Notes: a model not told the origin generated them from the sequence alone. A stretch of 64,000 nt of DNA from Paucibacter sp. PLA-PC-4 (GCF_026241155.1 NZ_JAPFGP010000012.1:124001-188000), one strand, 5' to 3'. Numbered from the stretch's first letter, positions 17,509 to 26,591 are shown. Program-made: numbers and translations.

Positions 17509-18392
17509 TCGGTCTCGAACACTGGCTCGGGCAGCGGTTCGGCCAGGCTCGGTGAATAGGCCAGGCGCACATAGATGGGGGCGAAGGCCTCAGCCTGGGT
17601 GATCTCCAGCAGGCGCTCGCGCGCCAACTCCAGCAGCGCGATGAAGGTCACGACCAGCACCTGCGGTCCGCGGCTGAGCTCGAACAGCTGCTCGAATTCG
17701 ACGAAGCGCTGGCCCTGCAGTCGGCGCAGCACGATGCTCATGTGTTCGCGCACAGACAGCTGCTCGCGGGTGATGCGGTGATGCTGGTTCAGCTTGGCCC
17801 GCTTGAGGATGTCCAGCCAGGCGTCGCGCAGGTCATTGGGCTCGACATCGGGAAAGCGCGGCTGCAGTGACTGCTCGATATGGACCTGCGCACGCAGGAA
17901 GTCGCGCCCCAGCACCGGTAGCGCGTCCAACTGGGCGGCGGCGAGCTTGATGCGCTCGTACTCCAGCAGCCGCCTCACCAGCTCGGCGCGCGGGTCTTCG
18001 GGCTCGGCCCCGTCCTCGGTCTTTTTGGGCGGCAAGAGCATGCGCGACTTGATCTCGATCAGCATCGCCGCCATCAACAGGTATTCGCTGGCCAGCTCCA
18101 GATTGCTCTTGCGCAACTGGTCGACGTAGCTGAGGTACTGGCGCGTCACGTCGGCCAGCGGGATGTCGAGGATGTTGAAGTTTTGCCGCCTGATCAGGTA
18201 CAGCAGCAGGTCCAGCGGCCCCTGGAAGGCCTCGAGAAAGACCTCCAGCGCATCCGGCGGGATGTAGAGGTCCAGCGGCATCTGGAACAGCGGCTCGCCG
18301 TAGAGGCGGGCCACGGCGACGCCATCCACCGTCAGCGGCGTCGCGGCGGCGGCCGGCTCGGCCGGCAGTGGGGGCAGCGGCGCGTCGCTCAA
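17499..18392 (-). CDS. scpA: Segregation and condensation protein A
   Basis: A 297-residue kleisin. The start is TTG 18392, preceded by AGGAG at 18400-18404 with a 7-base spacer, better than any ATG downstream. Conserved ScpA blocks are present: FLEAFQGPLDLLLYLIRRQN, FNILDIPLADVTRQYL, and ASEYLLMAAMLIEIKSRMLLP. ScpA bridges the SMC heads in the bacterial condensin. The C-terminal winged-helix region (F-I-A-L-L-E-L-A-R) is intact. scpB is not in the window. The upstream same-strand gene is DUF3460. Confidence 0.93.
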   Translation of the reverse strand: MSDAPLPPLPAEPAAAATPLTVDGVAVARLYGEPLFQMPLDLYIPPDALEVFLEAFQGPLDLLLYLIRRQNFNILDIPLADVTRQYLSYVDQLRKSNLELASEYLLMAAMLIEIKSRMLLPPKKTEDGAEPEDPRAELVRRLLEYERIKLAAAQLDALPVLGRDFLRAQVHIEQSLQPRFPDVEPNDLRDAWLDILKRAKLNQHHRITREQLSVREHMSIVLRRLQGQRFVEFEQLFELSRGPQVLVVTFIALLELARERLLEITQAEAFAPIYVRLAYSPSLAEPLPEPVFETDQA

Positions 18393-18418
18393 GCCGGCGC
18401 TCCTAGACGGGCGGGGTT

Positions 18419-18622
18419 TCAGTCGCCCTTGGTCTGGTAGACGTAAGGCTGCTGGGCGATCTTGGCGGCGCGGAATTCGGCCTGGGCCTGGCGGTCCACC
18501 GGTTTATCCCACAGCAGGGCACGGCCGGCGCGCTGTTCTTGTTCCAGCGTCGGCTTCTTGGCCTTCAGCTCATCGATGAAGCTGCTGACTTCGGACTTGT
18601 ATGGCTTCCAGAACAGGGGCAT
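18419..18622 (-). CDS. DUF3460 family protein
   Basis: A 67-residue basic protein from ATG 18622 (MPLFWKPYKSEVSSFIDELK) with L-E-Q-E-Q-R-A-G-R-A-L-L-W-D-K, the hallmark of DUF3460. The family is small and found mainly in Betaproteobacteria; its function is unknown. It stands 26 bases before scpA on the same strand, so the two are likely co-transcribed, a pairing I recall from other Burkholderiales. Confidence 0.82.
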   Translation of the reverse strand: MPLFWKPYKSEVSSFIDELKAKKPTLEQEQRAGRALLWDKPVDRQAQAEFRAAKIAQQPYVYQTKGD

Positions 18623-18655
18623 GGCGTGGCGCAATCGGCTGCAAAAACGGCGATT

Positions 18656-20320
18656 TTACAGGCCCGCTTGCCGGCAAGCGCCACGCCAGGCGGTCAAATC
18701 GGCATGAATGCCGTCCGGCCCCAGTGCCTCGGCCAGTCCGCCGCGCGCAATCAAGCTGGCAGGCTGCTCGTTGAGGCCACAGAGCACCAGGCGCTGGCCC
18801 TGCCGTGCCAGCATGCGCTGCAGCTGTACCAGCGCGTCCAGCCCCGAGGTGTCGATCGAGATCAACTGATGCAGGTCCAGCACCAGGGTGTGGCAGCCGG
18901 CCGGCAGGGTTTCGGCCAGACCTTCGACCTTGCCGACCGCGCCGAAGAACAGCGCGCCGTAGACCCGCATCAGCTGGGTGCCGGCGATCTCGCTGGGCAG
19001 CGGCTCGACGCGAAACAGCGTGCTCATCCTGTAGATGAAGAACAGGCAGGCCAGCACCAGACCGACCTCGACAGCCACCGTCAGATCGAACACCACGGTC
19101 AGCACAAAGGTGCCGAGCAGGATGGTGCGGTAGGGCAGGCTGAAGCGGCGCAGCCGCGCAAATTCATGCCACTCGCCCATATTCCAGGCCACCACCAGCA
19201 GAATGCCGGCCAGCGCCGCCAGCGGCACGTACTCGGCCAGTGGCGCAGCCGCCAGCACGATGACCAGCAAGGTGGCGGCGTGCACCATGCCGGAGACCGG
19301 GCTGCTGCCCCCTGCGCGCACATTGGTGACGGTGCGGGCGATCGTGCCTGTGGCCGGGATGCCGCCGAAAAAGGGCACAACCATATTGGCTACACCCTGG
19401 GCCATCAGCTCCTGGTTCGGGTCGTGGCGGGGCAGAGCCGTCATATTGTCGGCCACCCGGGCGCACAGCAGCGACTCGATCGCGCCGAGCAGGGCAATGG
19501 TCAAGGTGGGGATGAAAAGCTGCTTGGCGCTGCTCCAGCTGAACTCGGGCAGTTCAAAGCCGGGCAGGCTTTGCGGGATGCCACCAAATCGACTGCCTAT
19601 GGTCTCCAGCGGCAGGCTCAGGCCCTGCGCCAGCAGCGTCGCGCCGACCAGCGCGATCACCGTGCCCGGCAGCTGAGCCATCACCCGGTGCACGCGCTGG
19701 CGCCAGGGGCCGTGGCCGCGCTGCATCTGGTAGGTCTTGGGCCACAACAGCACCACGCCCATGCAGCCCAGGCCCAGCAGCAAGGCCCAGGGGTTGAAAC
19801 TGTGCAGATGACGGCTCATTGTGTCGAGCTGGCCGAAGAAGTCGGCGGGCATCTGCGCGATGTCCAGCCCGAGCAGGTCCTTGAGCTGCGACAGCGCGAT
19901 GAGTACCGCGATGCCGTTGGTGAAGCCGATCACGATGGACACAGGGATGTAGCGCACCAACGCGCCCAGGCGCAGCATGCCCATCAGCACCAGCAGGCCG
20001 CCGGCCAGCACGGTGGCGATCAGCAGATTGGCCAGGCCGTAGCGCTGCACGATGCCGTAGACGATCACGATGAAAGCACCTGCCGGCCCGCCGATCTGCA
20101 CGTTGGATCCGCCCAGCGCCGAGATCAGAAAGCCCGCGATGATGGCAGTGACCAGGCCCTGCTCGGGCTTGACGCCCGAGGCGATCGCGAAGGCGATGGC
20201 CAGCGGCAGCGCGACGATGCCCACCGTGATGCCGGCGCCGAGATCGGCGATGAAGCGCTGGCGGCTGTAGCCGCGCAGCGCGCTCAATGCGCGGGGGTGA
20301 AAGCGGTGCAGCGGCGGCAT
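18656..20320 (-). CDS. SulP-family anion permease with STAS domain
   Basis: A 554-residue inner-membrane transporter. The N-terminal signature (RFIADLGAGITVGIVALPLAIAFAIASGVKPEQGL, quoted in part as GITVGIVALPLAIAFAIA) and the run of hydrophobic helices to about residue 420 fit SulP. A C-terminal STAS domain (about 435-550) has the TLVLDLHQLISIDTSGLDAL strand-turn with D-T-S-G. SulP proteins carry sulfate, bicarbonate or dicarboxylates; the substrate cannot be read from sequence. No carbonic anhydrase gene is attached. It lies 24 bases downstream of metG on the same strand. Confidence 0.92.
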   Translation of the reverse strand: MPPLHRFHPRALSALRGYSRQRFIADLGAGITVGIVALPLAIAFAIASGVKPEQGLVTAIIAGFLISALGGSNVQIGGPAGAFIVIVYGIVQRYGLANLLIATVLAGGLLVLMGMLRLGALVRYIPVSIVIGFTNGIAVLIALSQLKDLLGLDIAQMPADFFGQLDTMSRHLHSFNPWALLLGLGCMGVVLLWPKTYQMQRGHGPWRQRVHRVMAQLPGTVIALVGATLLAQGLSLPLETIGSRFGGIPQSLPGFELPEFSWSSAKQLFIPTLTIALLGAIESLLCARVADNMTALPRHDPNQELMAQGVANMVVPFFGGIPATGTIARTVTNVRAGGSSPVSGMVHAATLLVIVLAAAPLAEYVPLAALAGILLVVAWNMGEWHEFARLRRFSLPYRTILLGTFVLTVVFDLTVAVEVGLVLACLFFIYRMSTLFRVEPLPSEIAGTQLMRVYGALFFGAVGKVEGLAETLPAGCHTLVLDLHQLISIDTSGLDALVQLQRMLARQGQRLVLCGLNEQPASLIARGGLAEALGPDGIHADLTAWRGACRQAGL

Positions 20321-20344
20321 CGTGTGATGTCAGCCGCCCGTGTT

Positions 20345-22399
20345 TCAGCGCACCCGCATGCCGGGTTGGGCGCCGGGGAAGGGCTCCAGCACGAAGATGC
20401 CGGGATTGGTTTTCTCGTCGGCGTGGCTGGCGGCCAGCACCATGCCTTCGCTGATGCCGAACTTCATCTTGCGCGGGGCCAGGTTGGCGACCATCACGGT
20501 CAGCTTGCCTTCGAGGTCTTCGGGCTTGTACGCGCTCTTGATGCCCGAGAAGACGTTGCGCAGGCGGCCCTCGCCGACATCCAGCGTCAGGCGCAATAGC
20601 TTGTCCGAACCCTCGACATGCTCGGCCTTGACGATTCTTGCGATGCGCAGGTCGACCTTGGTGAAATCGTCGATCTTGATCTCGCCGGCCAGGTCTTCAC
20701 CACCGGGCACGACCTTGGCTGCTTCGACAGGGGCGGGTGCTTCGAACAGGGCTTCCAGCAGCTTGGGGTCGACTCGCTGCATCAGGTGTTCGTAAGCGCC
20801 GATCTGGTGGGCACCGAGCGCGCGGGCGCTGTCGGCGAACTGCATCGGCTCTACCTTCAGGAAGGTCTCGACCTTGGCGGCCAGGGCCGGCAGCACCGGC
20901 TTCAGATAGATGGTCAGCAGGCGGAAGGCCTCGATGCAGACGCTGCAGACATCCTGCAGCACGGCATCGGCGCCTTCCTTCTTGGCCAACTCCCAGGGCT
21001 TGTTTTGGTCCACGTACTCGTTGACCTTGTCGGCCAGCAGCATGATCTCGCGCAGCGCCTTGCCGAGTTCGCGCTCTTCATAGAGCTCGGCGATGGTGTC
21101 GGCATGGGCGCGCAGCGTGTCCAGCAGCGTGCGGCCCTCGACGCCCAGATCGGCCGACAGATGTCCGCCAAAGCGCTTGGACAGGAAGCCGGCGGCACGG
21201 CTGGCGATATTGATGTACTTGCCCACCAGATCGCTGTTGACGCGGGCGACGAAGTCCTCGGGATTGAAGTCCACGTCCTCGACCTTGGCGTTGAGTTTGG
21301 CGGCCAGGTAGTAGCGCAGCCACTCGGCATTCATCCCCAGGTTCAGGTACTTCAGCGGATCCAGGCCGGTGCCGCGGCTCTTGCTCATCTTCTCACCGTT
21401 GTTGACGGTCAGGAAGCCGTGCACATAGACATGGTTGGGCGTCTTGCGGCCGCTGAAATGCAGCATCGCCGGCCAGAACAGCGTGTGGAAATAGGTGATG
21501 TCCTTGCCGATGAAATGGATCTGCTCGACCGAATCGTCGGCCATGAAGGTGTCGAAGTCGCGGCCGAGCTTGCCGAAGTAGTTCTTCAGCGAGGCCAGGT
21601 AGCCGATCGGCGCGTCCAGCCACACATAGAAATACTTGCCCGGCGCATCGGGTATCTCGATACCGAAGTAAGGCGCGTCGCGACTGATGTCCCAGTCGCC
21701 CAGGCCGCCCTTGCCCTCGTCATCCTTGGTGAACCATTCCTTGATCTTGTTGAGCACCTCGCTTTGCAGCCGGCCCGGGGTCTGGGTCCATTGCTCCAGG
21801 AACTCGATGCAGCGCTGATCACTCAATCGGAAAAAGTAGTGCTCCGAGCTCTTCATCACCGGCGTCGCGCCGGTCAGCACCGAGAACGGGTTCTTCAGCT
21901 CAGTGGGAGTGTAGACCGCGCCGCAGACCTCGCAGGAGTCGCCGTACTGGTCCTTGGCGCCGCACTTGGGGCACTCGCCCTTGATGAAGCGGTCTGGCAG
22001 GAACATGGACTTCTCGGGGTCGAAGAACTGCTCGATGGTCTTTACCGAGATCAGCTCATTGGCGCGCAAGGCCTTGTAGATTTCCTTGGAGAGTTCGTGG
22101 TTCTCCGGGCCATCGGTCGAGTGCCAGTTGTCGAAGCTGATGTGAAAGCCGTCCAGATAGGTCTTGCGGCCGGCCGCGATGTCGGCCACGAACTGTTGCG
22201 GCGTCTTGCCGGCCTTCTCGGCGGCAATCATGATGGGCGCGCCATGGGCGTCGTCCGCGCCGACGAAATGCACCTCCTGCCCGCGCATGCGCTGGAAGCG
22301 CACCCAGATATCGGCCTGGGTGTATTCCATGATGTGGCCAATGTGGAAGTTGGCGTTCGCGTAGGGCAGGGCGGTGGTGACGAAGAGCTTGCGGGTCAT
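20345..22399 (-). CDS. metG: Methionyl-tRNA synthetase
   Basis: A 684-residue class I synthetase from ATG 22399 ([15 protein letters not shown]). HIGH signature at H19-H22 ([10 protein letters not shown]), a zinc knuckle of the C-x2-C...C-x2-C type ([17 protein letters not shown]), KMSKS at 337-341 ([10 protein letters not shown]), and a C-terminal EMAP/Trbp111 tRNA-binding domain ([20 protein letters not shown]) for dimerisation. It charges tRNA-Met and tRNA-fMet. The complete domain set matches the long MetG form seen in E. coli. Confidence 0.98.
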   Translation of the reverse strand: MTRKLFVTTALPYANANFHIGHIMEYTQADIWVRFQRMRGQEVHFVGADDAHGAPIMIAAEKAGKTPQQFVADIAAGRKTYLDGFHISFDNWHSTDGPENHELSKEIYKALRANELISVKTIEQFFDPEKSMFLPDRFIKGECPKCGAKDQYGDSCEVCGAVYTPTELKNPFSVLTGATPVMKSSEHYFFRLSDQRCIEFLEQWTQTPGRLQSEVLNKIKEWFTKDDEGKGGLGDWDISRDAPYFGIEIPDAPGKYFYVWLDAPIGYLASLKNYFGKLGRDFDTFMADDSVEQIHFIGKDITYFHTLFWPAMLHFSGRKTPNHVYVHGFLTVNNGEKMSKSRGTGLDPLKYLNLGMNAEWLRYYLAAKLNAKVEDVDFNPEDFVARVNSDLVGKYINIASRAAGFLSKRFGGHLSADLGVEGRTLLDTLRAHADTIAELYEERELGKALREIMLLADKVNEYVDQNKPWELAKKEGADAVLQDVCSVCIEAFRLLTIYLKPVLPALAAKVETFLKVEPMQFADSARALGAHQIGAYEHLMQRVDPKLLEALFEAPAPVEAAKVVPGGEDLAGEIKIDDFTKVDLRIARIVKAEHVEGSDKLLRLTLDVGEGRLRNVFSGIKSAYKPEDLEGKLTVMVANLAPRKMKFGISEGMVLAASHADEKTNPGIFVLEPFPGAQPGMRVR

Positions 22400-22517
22400 G
22401 GCGGGCAAATTCGGGCAGAGGGAAACAGGGCCGGCGTCGCATGACGGCTGCCATGCTGGAGCGAGATTTTAGGTGCCGGCGCCGCGCGGCTGAGCGCGGC
22501 CTGCGGCCAATACCAGG

Positions 22518-22709
22518 TCAGCCCTTGTTGGGCTCTGCGGCGGCCTCGCCGTCTGCGGGTGCCGCGGGAGCGTCGGTGCCACCCGCATCGGGCTCATCCT
22601 GGCCGCCTTGGCCGCCACCGCTGAGTTTGCGCTGGCGCTTTTCTTCGTTCTTGCGTTTCTTTGCCAGCTCGCGTTGCCGTTTTTCGTATGAGTAATTGGG
22701 TGTTGCCAA
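22518..22709 (-). CDS. Small basic conserved protein, TTG start
   Basis: A 63-residue protein. I place the start at TTG 22709 because AGGAG (22716-22720) sits exactly 6 bases upstream and no ATG gives a sensible product; upstream in-frame ATGs would add unrelated Ala/Gly-rich sequence. The N-terminal half (ATPNYSYEKRQRELAKKRKN, then EEKRQRKL) is highly charged and helical, of a type I recall as a small conserved Burkholderiales protein. The C-terminal half is Gly/Ala/Pro-rich and low complexity. Nucleic-acid or ribosome binding is plausible from charge but not shown. Confidence 0.7.
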   Translation of the reverse strand: MATPNYSYEKRQRELAKKRKNEEKRQRKLSGGGQGGQDEPDAGGTDAPAAPADGEAAAEPNKG

Positions 22710-22810
22710 GGCCGACTCCTTCGGTGGCTTGCGACATGCAAGCCCAGTCGCCACTGTAACCGCAGCGCCGATCCCCATCGCGCCCGGTACTGCGGGGCTC
22801 GCGCCAGCCA

Positions 22811-22864
22811 TGTGGATAACTTTGTGGGCAAGCTGGGCCGTTTTCGCTAAGTGCTTGAATTTGC
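22811..22864 (+). repeat. Two-part DnaA-box repeat, copy A
   Basis: Left half TGTGGATAACTTTGTGG (22811-22827), 18-base spacer, right half GCTAAGTGCTTGAATTTGC (22846-22864). The left half contains the complement of the DnaA box TTATCCACA. It reads towards minC. Confidence 0.75.
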
Positions 22865-22910
22865 TGGTGAAGCCTGGTCGCTGCTATTGATCGCCGCGGC
22901 CCAGCATCGT

Positions 22911-22930
22911 ATTCAAATCAAGGACTTGGC
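22911..22930 (-). repeat. Inverted right-half copy of the repeat
   Basis: On the minus strand this reads GCCAAGTCCTTGATTTGAAT, close to the right half of the full copies (GCTAAGTGCTTGATTT). No left half is found at the expected distance. Confidence 0.5.
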
Positions 22931-23193
22931 CCGGCTTGGCTGCGCTGTTTGCCGGCGCGTGCCCCAATGCGCGCGGCTGTCACGCAGTCGCAACAATTGG
23001 GGATAAGTCAAGGGCTTGCCAATATTTTTCTGGTCTTCAGCACAGGCCATGGCCTTGGTCACCGGACTGTCGCCCCAGGCACGGCTCGTTGACGATATAT
23101 GACATTCCAGTTAGGACCAAAAGCTCAATTCGACATCAAAGATCGCGCTTAAGGTCTTGATTTGTAAGGCTTGGTGAAGCTATCCACTTCTTC

Positions 23194-23248
23194 TGTGGAT
23201 AACTTTGTGGAGAACATCGGTGCAGCGGCGCTAAACCCTTGATATGCC
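23194..23248 (+). repeat. Two-part DnaA-box repeat, copy B
   Basis: Left half TGTGGATAACTTTGTGG (23194-23210) is identical to copy A over 17 bases. The spacer is 19 bases, and the right half is GCTAAACCCTTGATATGCC (23230-23248). It contains a perfect DnaA box and has the same orientation as copies A and C. Confidence 0.75.
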
Positions 23249-23299
23249 GCGCTTGCGCTTGGCTTGCCGGTTTTTTGAGCAGGCGATACGGCTCTATAT

Positions 23300-23316
23300 G
23301 AATCAACGACTTAGCG
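23300..23316 (-). repeat. Second inverted right-half copy
   Basis: On the minus strand this reads CGCTAAGTCGTTGATTC, matching GCTAAGTGCTTGATT with one or two changes. No left half accompanies it. Confidence 0.45.
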
Positions 23317-23447
23317 CGATTTCGGGGAAACGCGCAGATGCAGTGCAGCATGCGTGCCGGCATCCGGCAGCACGCCGCGAGGGGCTGAGTGTTTGGGGAT
23401 AAGTCAAGCCCTGATGTTGAAATCGTCCTCGCTCTGTCCACCGCTGA

Positions 23448-23502
23448 TGTGGACAAGTTTGTGAACACCGCTTCGATAGTCGGGCTAAGTGCTTGATTTG
23501 CC
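23448..23502 (+). repeat. Two-part DnaA-box repeat, copy C
   Basis: Left half TGTGGACAAGTTTGTGA (23448-23464), 19-base spacer, right half GCTAAGTGCTTGATTTGCC (23484-23502). The left half is a weaker DnaA-box variant (TTGTCCACA on the minus strand). It ends 111 bases before the minC start. Confidence 0.75.
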
Positions 23503-23613
23503 AGTCTTGTTCTTGCTGTGCCTGCTTTTTAGGCAGGCTGCGGGTGTGCCCCGAAAGAGGCCTGCTCCGCCTCCCGCTAAAATCACGGCTTTTGCACGAG
23601 ATAGCCACTGCTC

Positions 23614-24453
23614 ATGGTCCAGGCACTAGAGGGAAACAACAAAGCCGGCAAACCTGCGTCCAGGGCCCATGAGGTGTTTGAACTCAAGAGTGCGTCGCTG
23701 AGTCTTCTCACGCTGGTGCTCAAGACTGGCGATCTGACGCAGCTGTCGGCCGAATTGCGCCAGCGCCTGGGGGGCACGCCCGAGGTGTTCAATCATGATC
23801 CGCTGCTGATCGATTTCTCGCAGTTGCAGCAGATCGAGCCCGGCAACGAGCCGGGCCAGGCGCAACTGAGCCTGGATGCCGAGCCCCCTATCGATCTGCC
23901 CGCCCTACTGGCCTTGCTGCGTGAGTACCGCATGCAGCCGGTGGCCGTGGTCGGCGCCGGCCCGAGCTTGCTGGCGCGCGCGCTTTCCCTGGGACTGGCC
24001 GAGGCGCCGGAGCCGGAGCCGGTGGCGCCCCGCCCCGAGGCGCGGGTCGAGACAGTGGTGCAGGAAGTGGTGCGCGAGATCGTGCACGAGGTGGTCCGCG
24101 AGGTACCTGGCGACGCGGTCAAGACCTTGGTGATCGACAAGCCGCTGCGCTCCGGCCAACAGGTCTACGCCAAGGGTGGCGATCTGGTCGTGCTGGCCCT
24201 GGTCAACCATGGCGCCGAAGTGATCGCCGACGGCCATATCCATGTCTATGCGCCGCTGCGCGGCAAGGCCATCGCCGGCGCGCGTGGCAATACCGACGCG
24301 CGCATCTTCGCCGCCAGCATGGAGGCAGAGCTGATCGCGATCGCCGGCATCTACCGGACCACCGAGAACCCGCTGCCCGACACCGTGTTCGCTAAGCCGG
24401 CGCAGATCCGGCTGGAGGGTGAGAAGCTGGTGATGGAGCCGCTGAAGCTGTGA
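23614..24453 (+). CDS. minC: Septum site-determining protein MinC
   Basis: A 279-residue FtsZ-ring inhibitor. The N-terminal MinC domain (about 20-115: FELKSASLSLLTLVLKTGDL) is joined by an acidic/valine-rich linker with repeated E-V-V-R-E-I steps to the C-terminal beta-helix domain (about 170-279). The latter carries the conserved RSGQQVYAKGGDLVVLALVN and GHIHVYAPLRGKAIAGARGN. It acts with MinD and MinE to keep division at mid-cell. First gene of minCDE; a repeat-rich region lies directly upstream. Confidence 0.97.
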   Translation: MVQALEGNNKAGKPASRAHEVFELKSASLSLLTLVLKTGDLTQLSAELRQRLGGTPEVFNHDPLLIDFSQLQQIEPGNEPGQAQLSLDAEPPIDLPALLALLREYRMQPVAVVGAGPSLLARALSLGLAEAPEPEPVAPRPEARVETVVQEVVREIVHEVVREVPGDAVKTLVIDKPLRSGQQVYAKGGDLVVLALVNHGAEVIADGHIHVYAPLRGKAIAGARGNTDARIFAASMEAELIAIAGIYRTTENPLPDTVFAKPAQIRLEGEKLVMEPLKL

Positions 24454-24521
24454 CGCATGTTGAAAATTTCCCGGGCCAGGCAAGACCTGACCCTTTTGAA
24501 TATTGAAAAGGACTTGAATCG

Positions 24522-25337
24522 ATGAGCAAGATCGTCGTAGTGACTTCCGGCAAGGGTGGTGTCGGCAAGACCACCACCAGCGCCAGCTTTGCAACTGGCC
24601 TGGCCCTGCGTGGCTACAAGACGGTGGTGATCGATTTTGACGTGGGCCTGCGCAATCTCGATCTGATCATGGGTTGCGAGCGCCGCGTGGTCTATGACCT
24701 GATCAATGTCATCAATGACGAGATCAAGCTGAGCCAGGCGCTGATCAAGGACAAGCAGCTCGACAAGCTGTTCATCCTTGCGGCCTCGCAAACGCGCGAC
24801 AAGGACGCGCTGAAGCAGGAGGGCGTCGAGCGCGTGCTCGAAGAGCTCAAGGCGATGGAGTTCGACTACATCATCTGCGACTCGCCGGCCGGTATCGAGA
24901 CCGGCGCGCTGATGGCCATGCACTTCGCCGACGAGGCGCTGGTCGTGACCAATCCCGAGGTGTCCTCGGTGCGTGACTCCGACCGCATCCTGGGCATGCT
25001 CAACAGCAAGACCAAGCGCGCGATCGAGGGCAAGGAGCCGATCAAGGAGCATCTGCTGATCACGCGCTATAACCCCAGCCGCGTCGAGGGCGGCCAGATG
25101 CTGTCGCTGGAAGATATACACGAGATCCTGCGCACGCCGCTGATCGGCGTGATCCCCGAGTCCGAAGTGGTGCTGCAGGCCTCCAACCAAGGTCTGCCCG
25201 CCATCCATATGAAGGGCAGCGAGGTGGCCGAGGCCTATGCCGATGTGGTGGCGCGCTTTCTGGGCGAGGACAAGCCGATGCGATTCATCGAGGCGGTCAA
25301 GCCCGGCTTTTTCAAACGCCTGTTCGGCAGCAAGTGA
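24522..25337 (+). CDS. minD: Septum site-determining ATPase MinD
   Basis: A 271-residue MinD. The deviant Walker A motif is [20 protein letters not shown] (K11, K16), with [20 protein letters not shown] and the Walker B-like [14 protein letters not shown]. The C-terminal amphipathic membrane-targeting helix ([12 protein letters not shown]) is present. It recruits MinC to the membrane and oscillates with MinE. The gap to minC is 68 bases, and the minE start is 11 bases after the stop. Confidence 0.98.
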   Translation: MSKIVVVTSGKGGVGKTTTSASFATGLALRGYKTVVIDFDVGLRNLDLIMGCERRVVYDLINVINDEIKLSQALIKDKQLDKLFILAASQTRDKDALKQEGVERVLEELKAMEFDYIICDSPAGIETGALMAMHFADEALVVTNPEVSSVRDSDRILGMLNSKTKRAIEGKEPIKEHLLITRYNPSRVEGGQMLSLEDIHEILRTPLIGVIPESEVVLQASNQGLPAIHMKGSEVAEAYADVVARFLGEDKPMRFIEAVKPGFFKRLFGSK

Positions 25338-25348
25338 GGGAGGCCGCG

Positions 25349-25612
25349 ATGGGATTTCTGTCCTTCTTTCTCGGTGAGAAAAAGAACACCGCCAGCGTCG
25401 CCAAGGAGCGGCTGCAGCTGATCCTGGCACATGAGCGCAATGGTCGCAGCACCAGCCCCGACTACCTGCCCCAGCTGCAGCGTGAGCTGGTCGCGGTGAT
25501 CTCCAAGTACGTCTCCATCAATCCGGACGACATCAAAGTGCATATGGAGCGCGAGGGCAATTTTGAAGTGCTCGAAGTGAAGATCGAGCTGCCCGAGCCG
25601 AATCGCGTTTGA
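25349..25612 (+). CDS. minE: Cell division topological specificity factor MinE
   Basis: An 87-residue protein from ATG 25349, with GGGAGG about 6 bases upstream; an in-frame start at 25334 overlapping minD is less likely. It begins [16 protein letters not shown], the membrane-binding and MinD-stimulating N-terminus, followed by [13 protein letters not shown] and the C-terminal dimerisation part ([20 protein letters not shown]). MinE drives MinD off the pole. Complete. Confidence 0.97.
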   Translation: MGFLSFFLGEKKNTASVAKERLQLILAHERNGRSTSPDYLPQLQRELVAVISKYVSINPDDIKVHMEREGNFEVLEVKIELPEPNRV

Positions 25613-25633
25613 GTCAAGGCTGTTCAAACGCTA

Positions 25634-25861
25634 TCAGGCCTGCCGGTGGCGGGCCTGCTCTCGCAGCATGAAGAGGTAGAGACTCTCGACCTTGGCGCGC
25701 GCCCAGGGCGTCTTGCGCAGAAACTTCAAGCTGGAGGCCACGCTCGGATCGCTCTGGAAGCAGCGAATCGCGATGCGCTCACCGAGCTCCTGCCAACCGA
25801 AATAGTCGGCCAGCGCGGTGACGATCATCTCGAGGGTCTTGCCTTGCAGGGGGTCACTCAT
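25634..25861 (-). CDS. VF530 family (DUF2132) DNA-binding-like protein
   Basis: A 75-residue protein from ATG 25861, starting [20 protein letters not shown] and containing G-W-x-E-L-G-E-R-I-x-I-R-C-F and [20 protein letters not shown]. These are the conserved parts of the VF530/DUF2132 family, small helical proteins of unknown function. The start codon overlaps the stop of the acyltransferase gene upstream by 8 bases, so the pair is probably translationally coupled. Confidence 0.88.
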   Translation of the reverse strand: MSDPLQGKTLEMIVTALADYFGWQELGERIAIRCFQSDPSVASSLKFLRKTPWARAKVESLYLFMLREQARHRQA

Positions 25862-26444
25862 GGTCGAATTGCTGCCAGTTCTTGCCCTTGAACTGGGCGT
25901 AGTAATTCTTGATTTTGCGCATATCGGCCTCGACATCGCCACTGGGCTTGAACACCGGCCCGAGGCCGCTGAGCTTGCGCGGGTAGTCCATATAGGCCAT
26001 CACGATGGGCACCTGGGCCTGGTGGGCGATCCAGTAAAAGCCGGTCTTCCAGTAGCGTGTCTTGCTGCGAGTCCCCTCGGGAGGCACGATCAGCTGCACC
26101 GGTCCGTCGGCACGGCGCAGCGCCTCGGCCGAGGCCGCCACCAAATTGCTGGACTGCTCGCGGTTCACCGCGATGCCGCCCAGCCAGCGCATCAGGCCGC
26201 CGAACGGCCAGCGAAAAATCTGCTGCTTGCCCATCCAGTAGATGTTCAGGCGCAGCGCGAACGCCACCATCAGTGTGTAGGGCAGGTCCCAGTTGCTGGT
26301 GTGCGGCGCGGCGATCAGCACGCACTTGGGCTGCTCGGTCGGCAGCGCGCCGGAGAGCTTCCAGCCGCGCAGCTTCAGCCATGCCAAAGACAGGGCGCGT
26401 AGCGCGGTGTTAACGACAGGCGTGGTGAAGATCGTGCGGTGCAT
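25854..26444 (-). CDS. PlsC-like acyltransferase
   Basis: A 196-residue protein from ATG 26444; a TTG 21 bases upstream is in frame but has no better ribosome site. The acyltransferase HX4D motif is [11 protein letters not shown] (H48, D53), and the substrate-binding block is [18 protein letters not shown]. The protein resembles the lysophospholipid acyltransferase (1-acylglycerol-3-phosphate) superfamily; the exact acceptor is unknown. A copy of the DnaA-box repeat lies 77 bases upstream, pointing towards this gene. Confidence 0.88.
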   Translation of the reverse strand: MHRTIFTTPVVNTALRALSLAWLKLRGWKLSGALPTEQPKCVLIAAPHTSNWDLPYTLMVAFALRLNIYWMGKQQIFRWPFGGLMRWLGGIAVNREQSSNLVAASAEALRRADGPVQLIVPPEGTRSKTRYWKTGFYWIAHQAQVPIVMAYMDYPRKLSGLGPVFKPSGDVEADMRKIKNYYAQFKGKNWQQFDHE

Positions 26445-26521
26445 GAGGGGCCGTGATGGCGGCAAAGCCGGCGATTGTCCTACGCCTGTGCACCTTTATT
26501 GAGCAGCCTAGCGCAAAGCCT

Positions 26522-26576
26522 GTGAAATCAATCACTTGGCGACGGCGTGCGCAGGCTGTGCACGGACTTGTCCACA
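26522..26576 (-). repeat. Two-part DnaA-box repeat, copy D
   Basis: On the minus strand: left half TGTGGACAAGTCCGTGC (26576-26560), 19-base spacer, right half GCCAAGTGATTGATTTCAC (26540-26522). Spacing and layout equal those of copies B and C, 3 kb away. It fills most of the intergenic space between the chemoreceptor and acyltransferase genes. Confidence 0.7.
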
Positions 26577-26591
26577 GTTCACAGGGACAGT

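Larger units (their letters stand above)
22710..23613. other. Non-coding region upstream of minC, rich in two-part repeats
   Basis: About 900 bases without a credible gene; short open frames in it have no codon bias, family resemblance or ribosome site. It holds three full copies of a two-part repeat (22811-22864, 23194-23248, 23448-23502). Extra right halves lie at 22911-22930 (inverted), 23147-23166 (degenerate) and 23300-23316 (inverted). A second short motif, GGGGATAAGTCAAG, occurs at 22999-23012 and 23395-23408. Two perfect DnaA boxes (TTATCCACA on the minus strand) are at 22811-22819 and 23194-23202. A hairpin with GCCTGC arms is at 23520-23538. The minC promoter must lie here. Confidence 0.75.

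Noticed and set aside
18539-20599. 686-codon open frame antisense to sulP
   Set aside because: His/Gln-rich low-complexity translation typical of the reverse strand of high-GC genes; no motif, and the opposite strand is a clear SulP.
20618-22444. 608-codon open frame antisense to metG
   Set aside because: Mirror of metG codon bias; the metG strand has HIGH, KMSKS and zinc motifs.
22710-23613. Chromosomal origin of replication (DnaA boxes, 900-base non-coding region)
   Set aside because: Only two perfect boxes; no dnaA, dnaN, gyrB, rpmH or parAB/gidA neighbours, no clear AT-rich unwinding element, and the same module occurs before another gene. A repeat family fits better.
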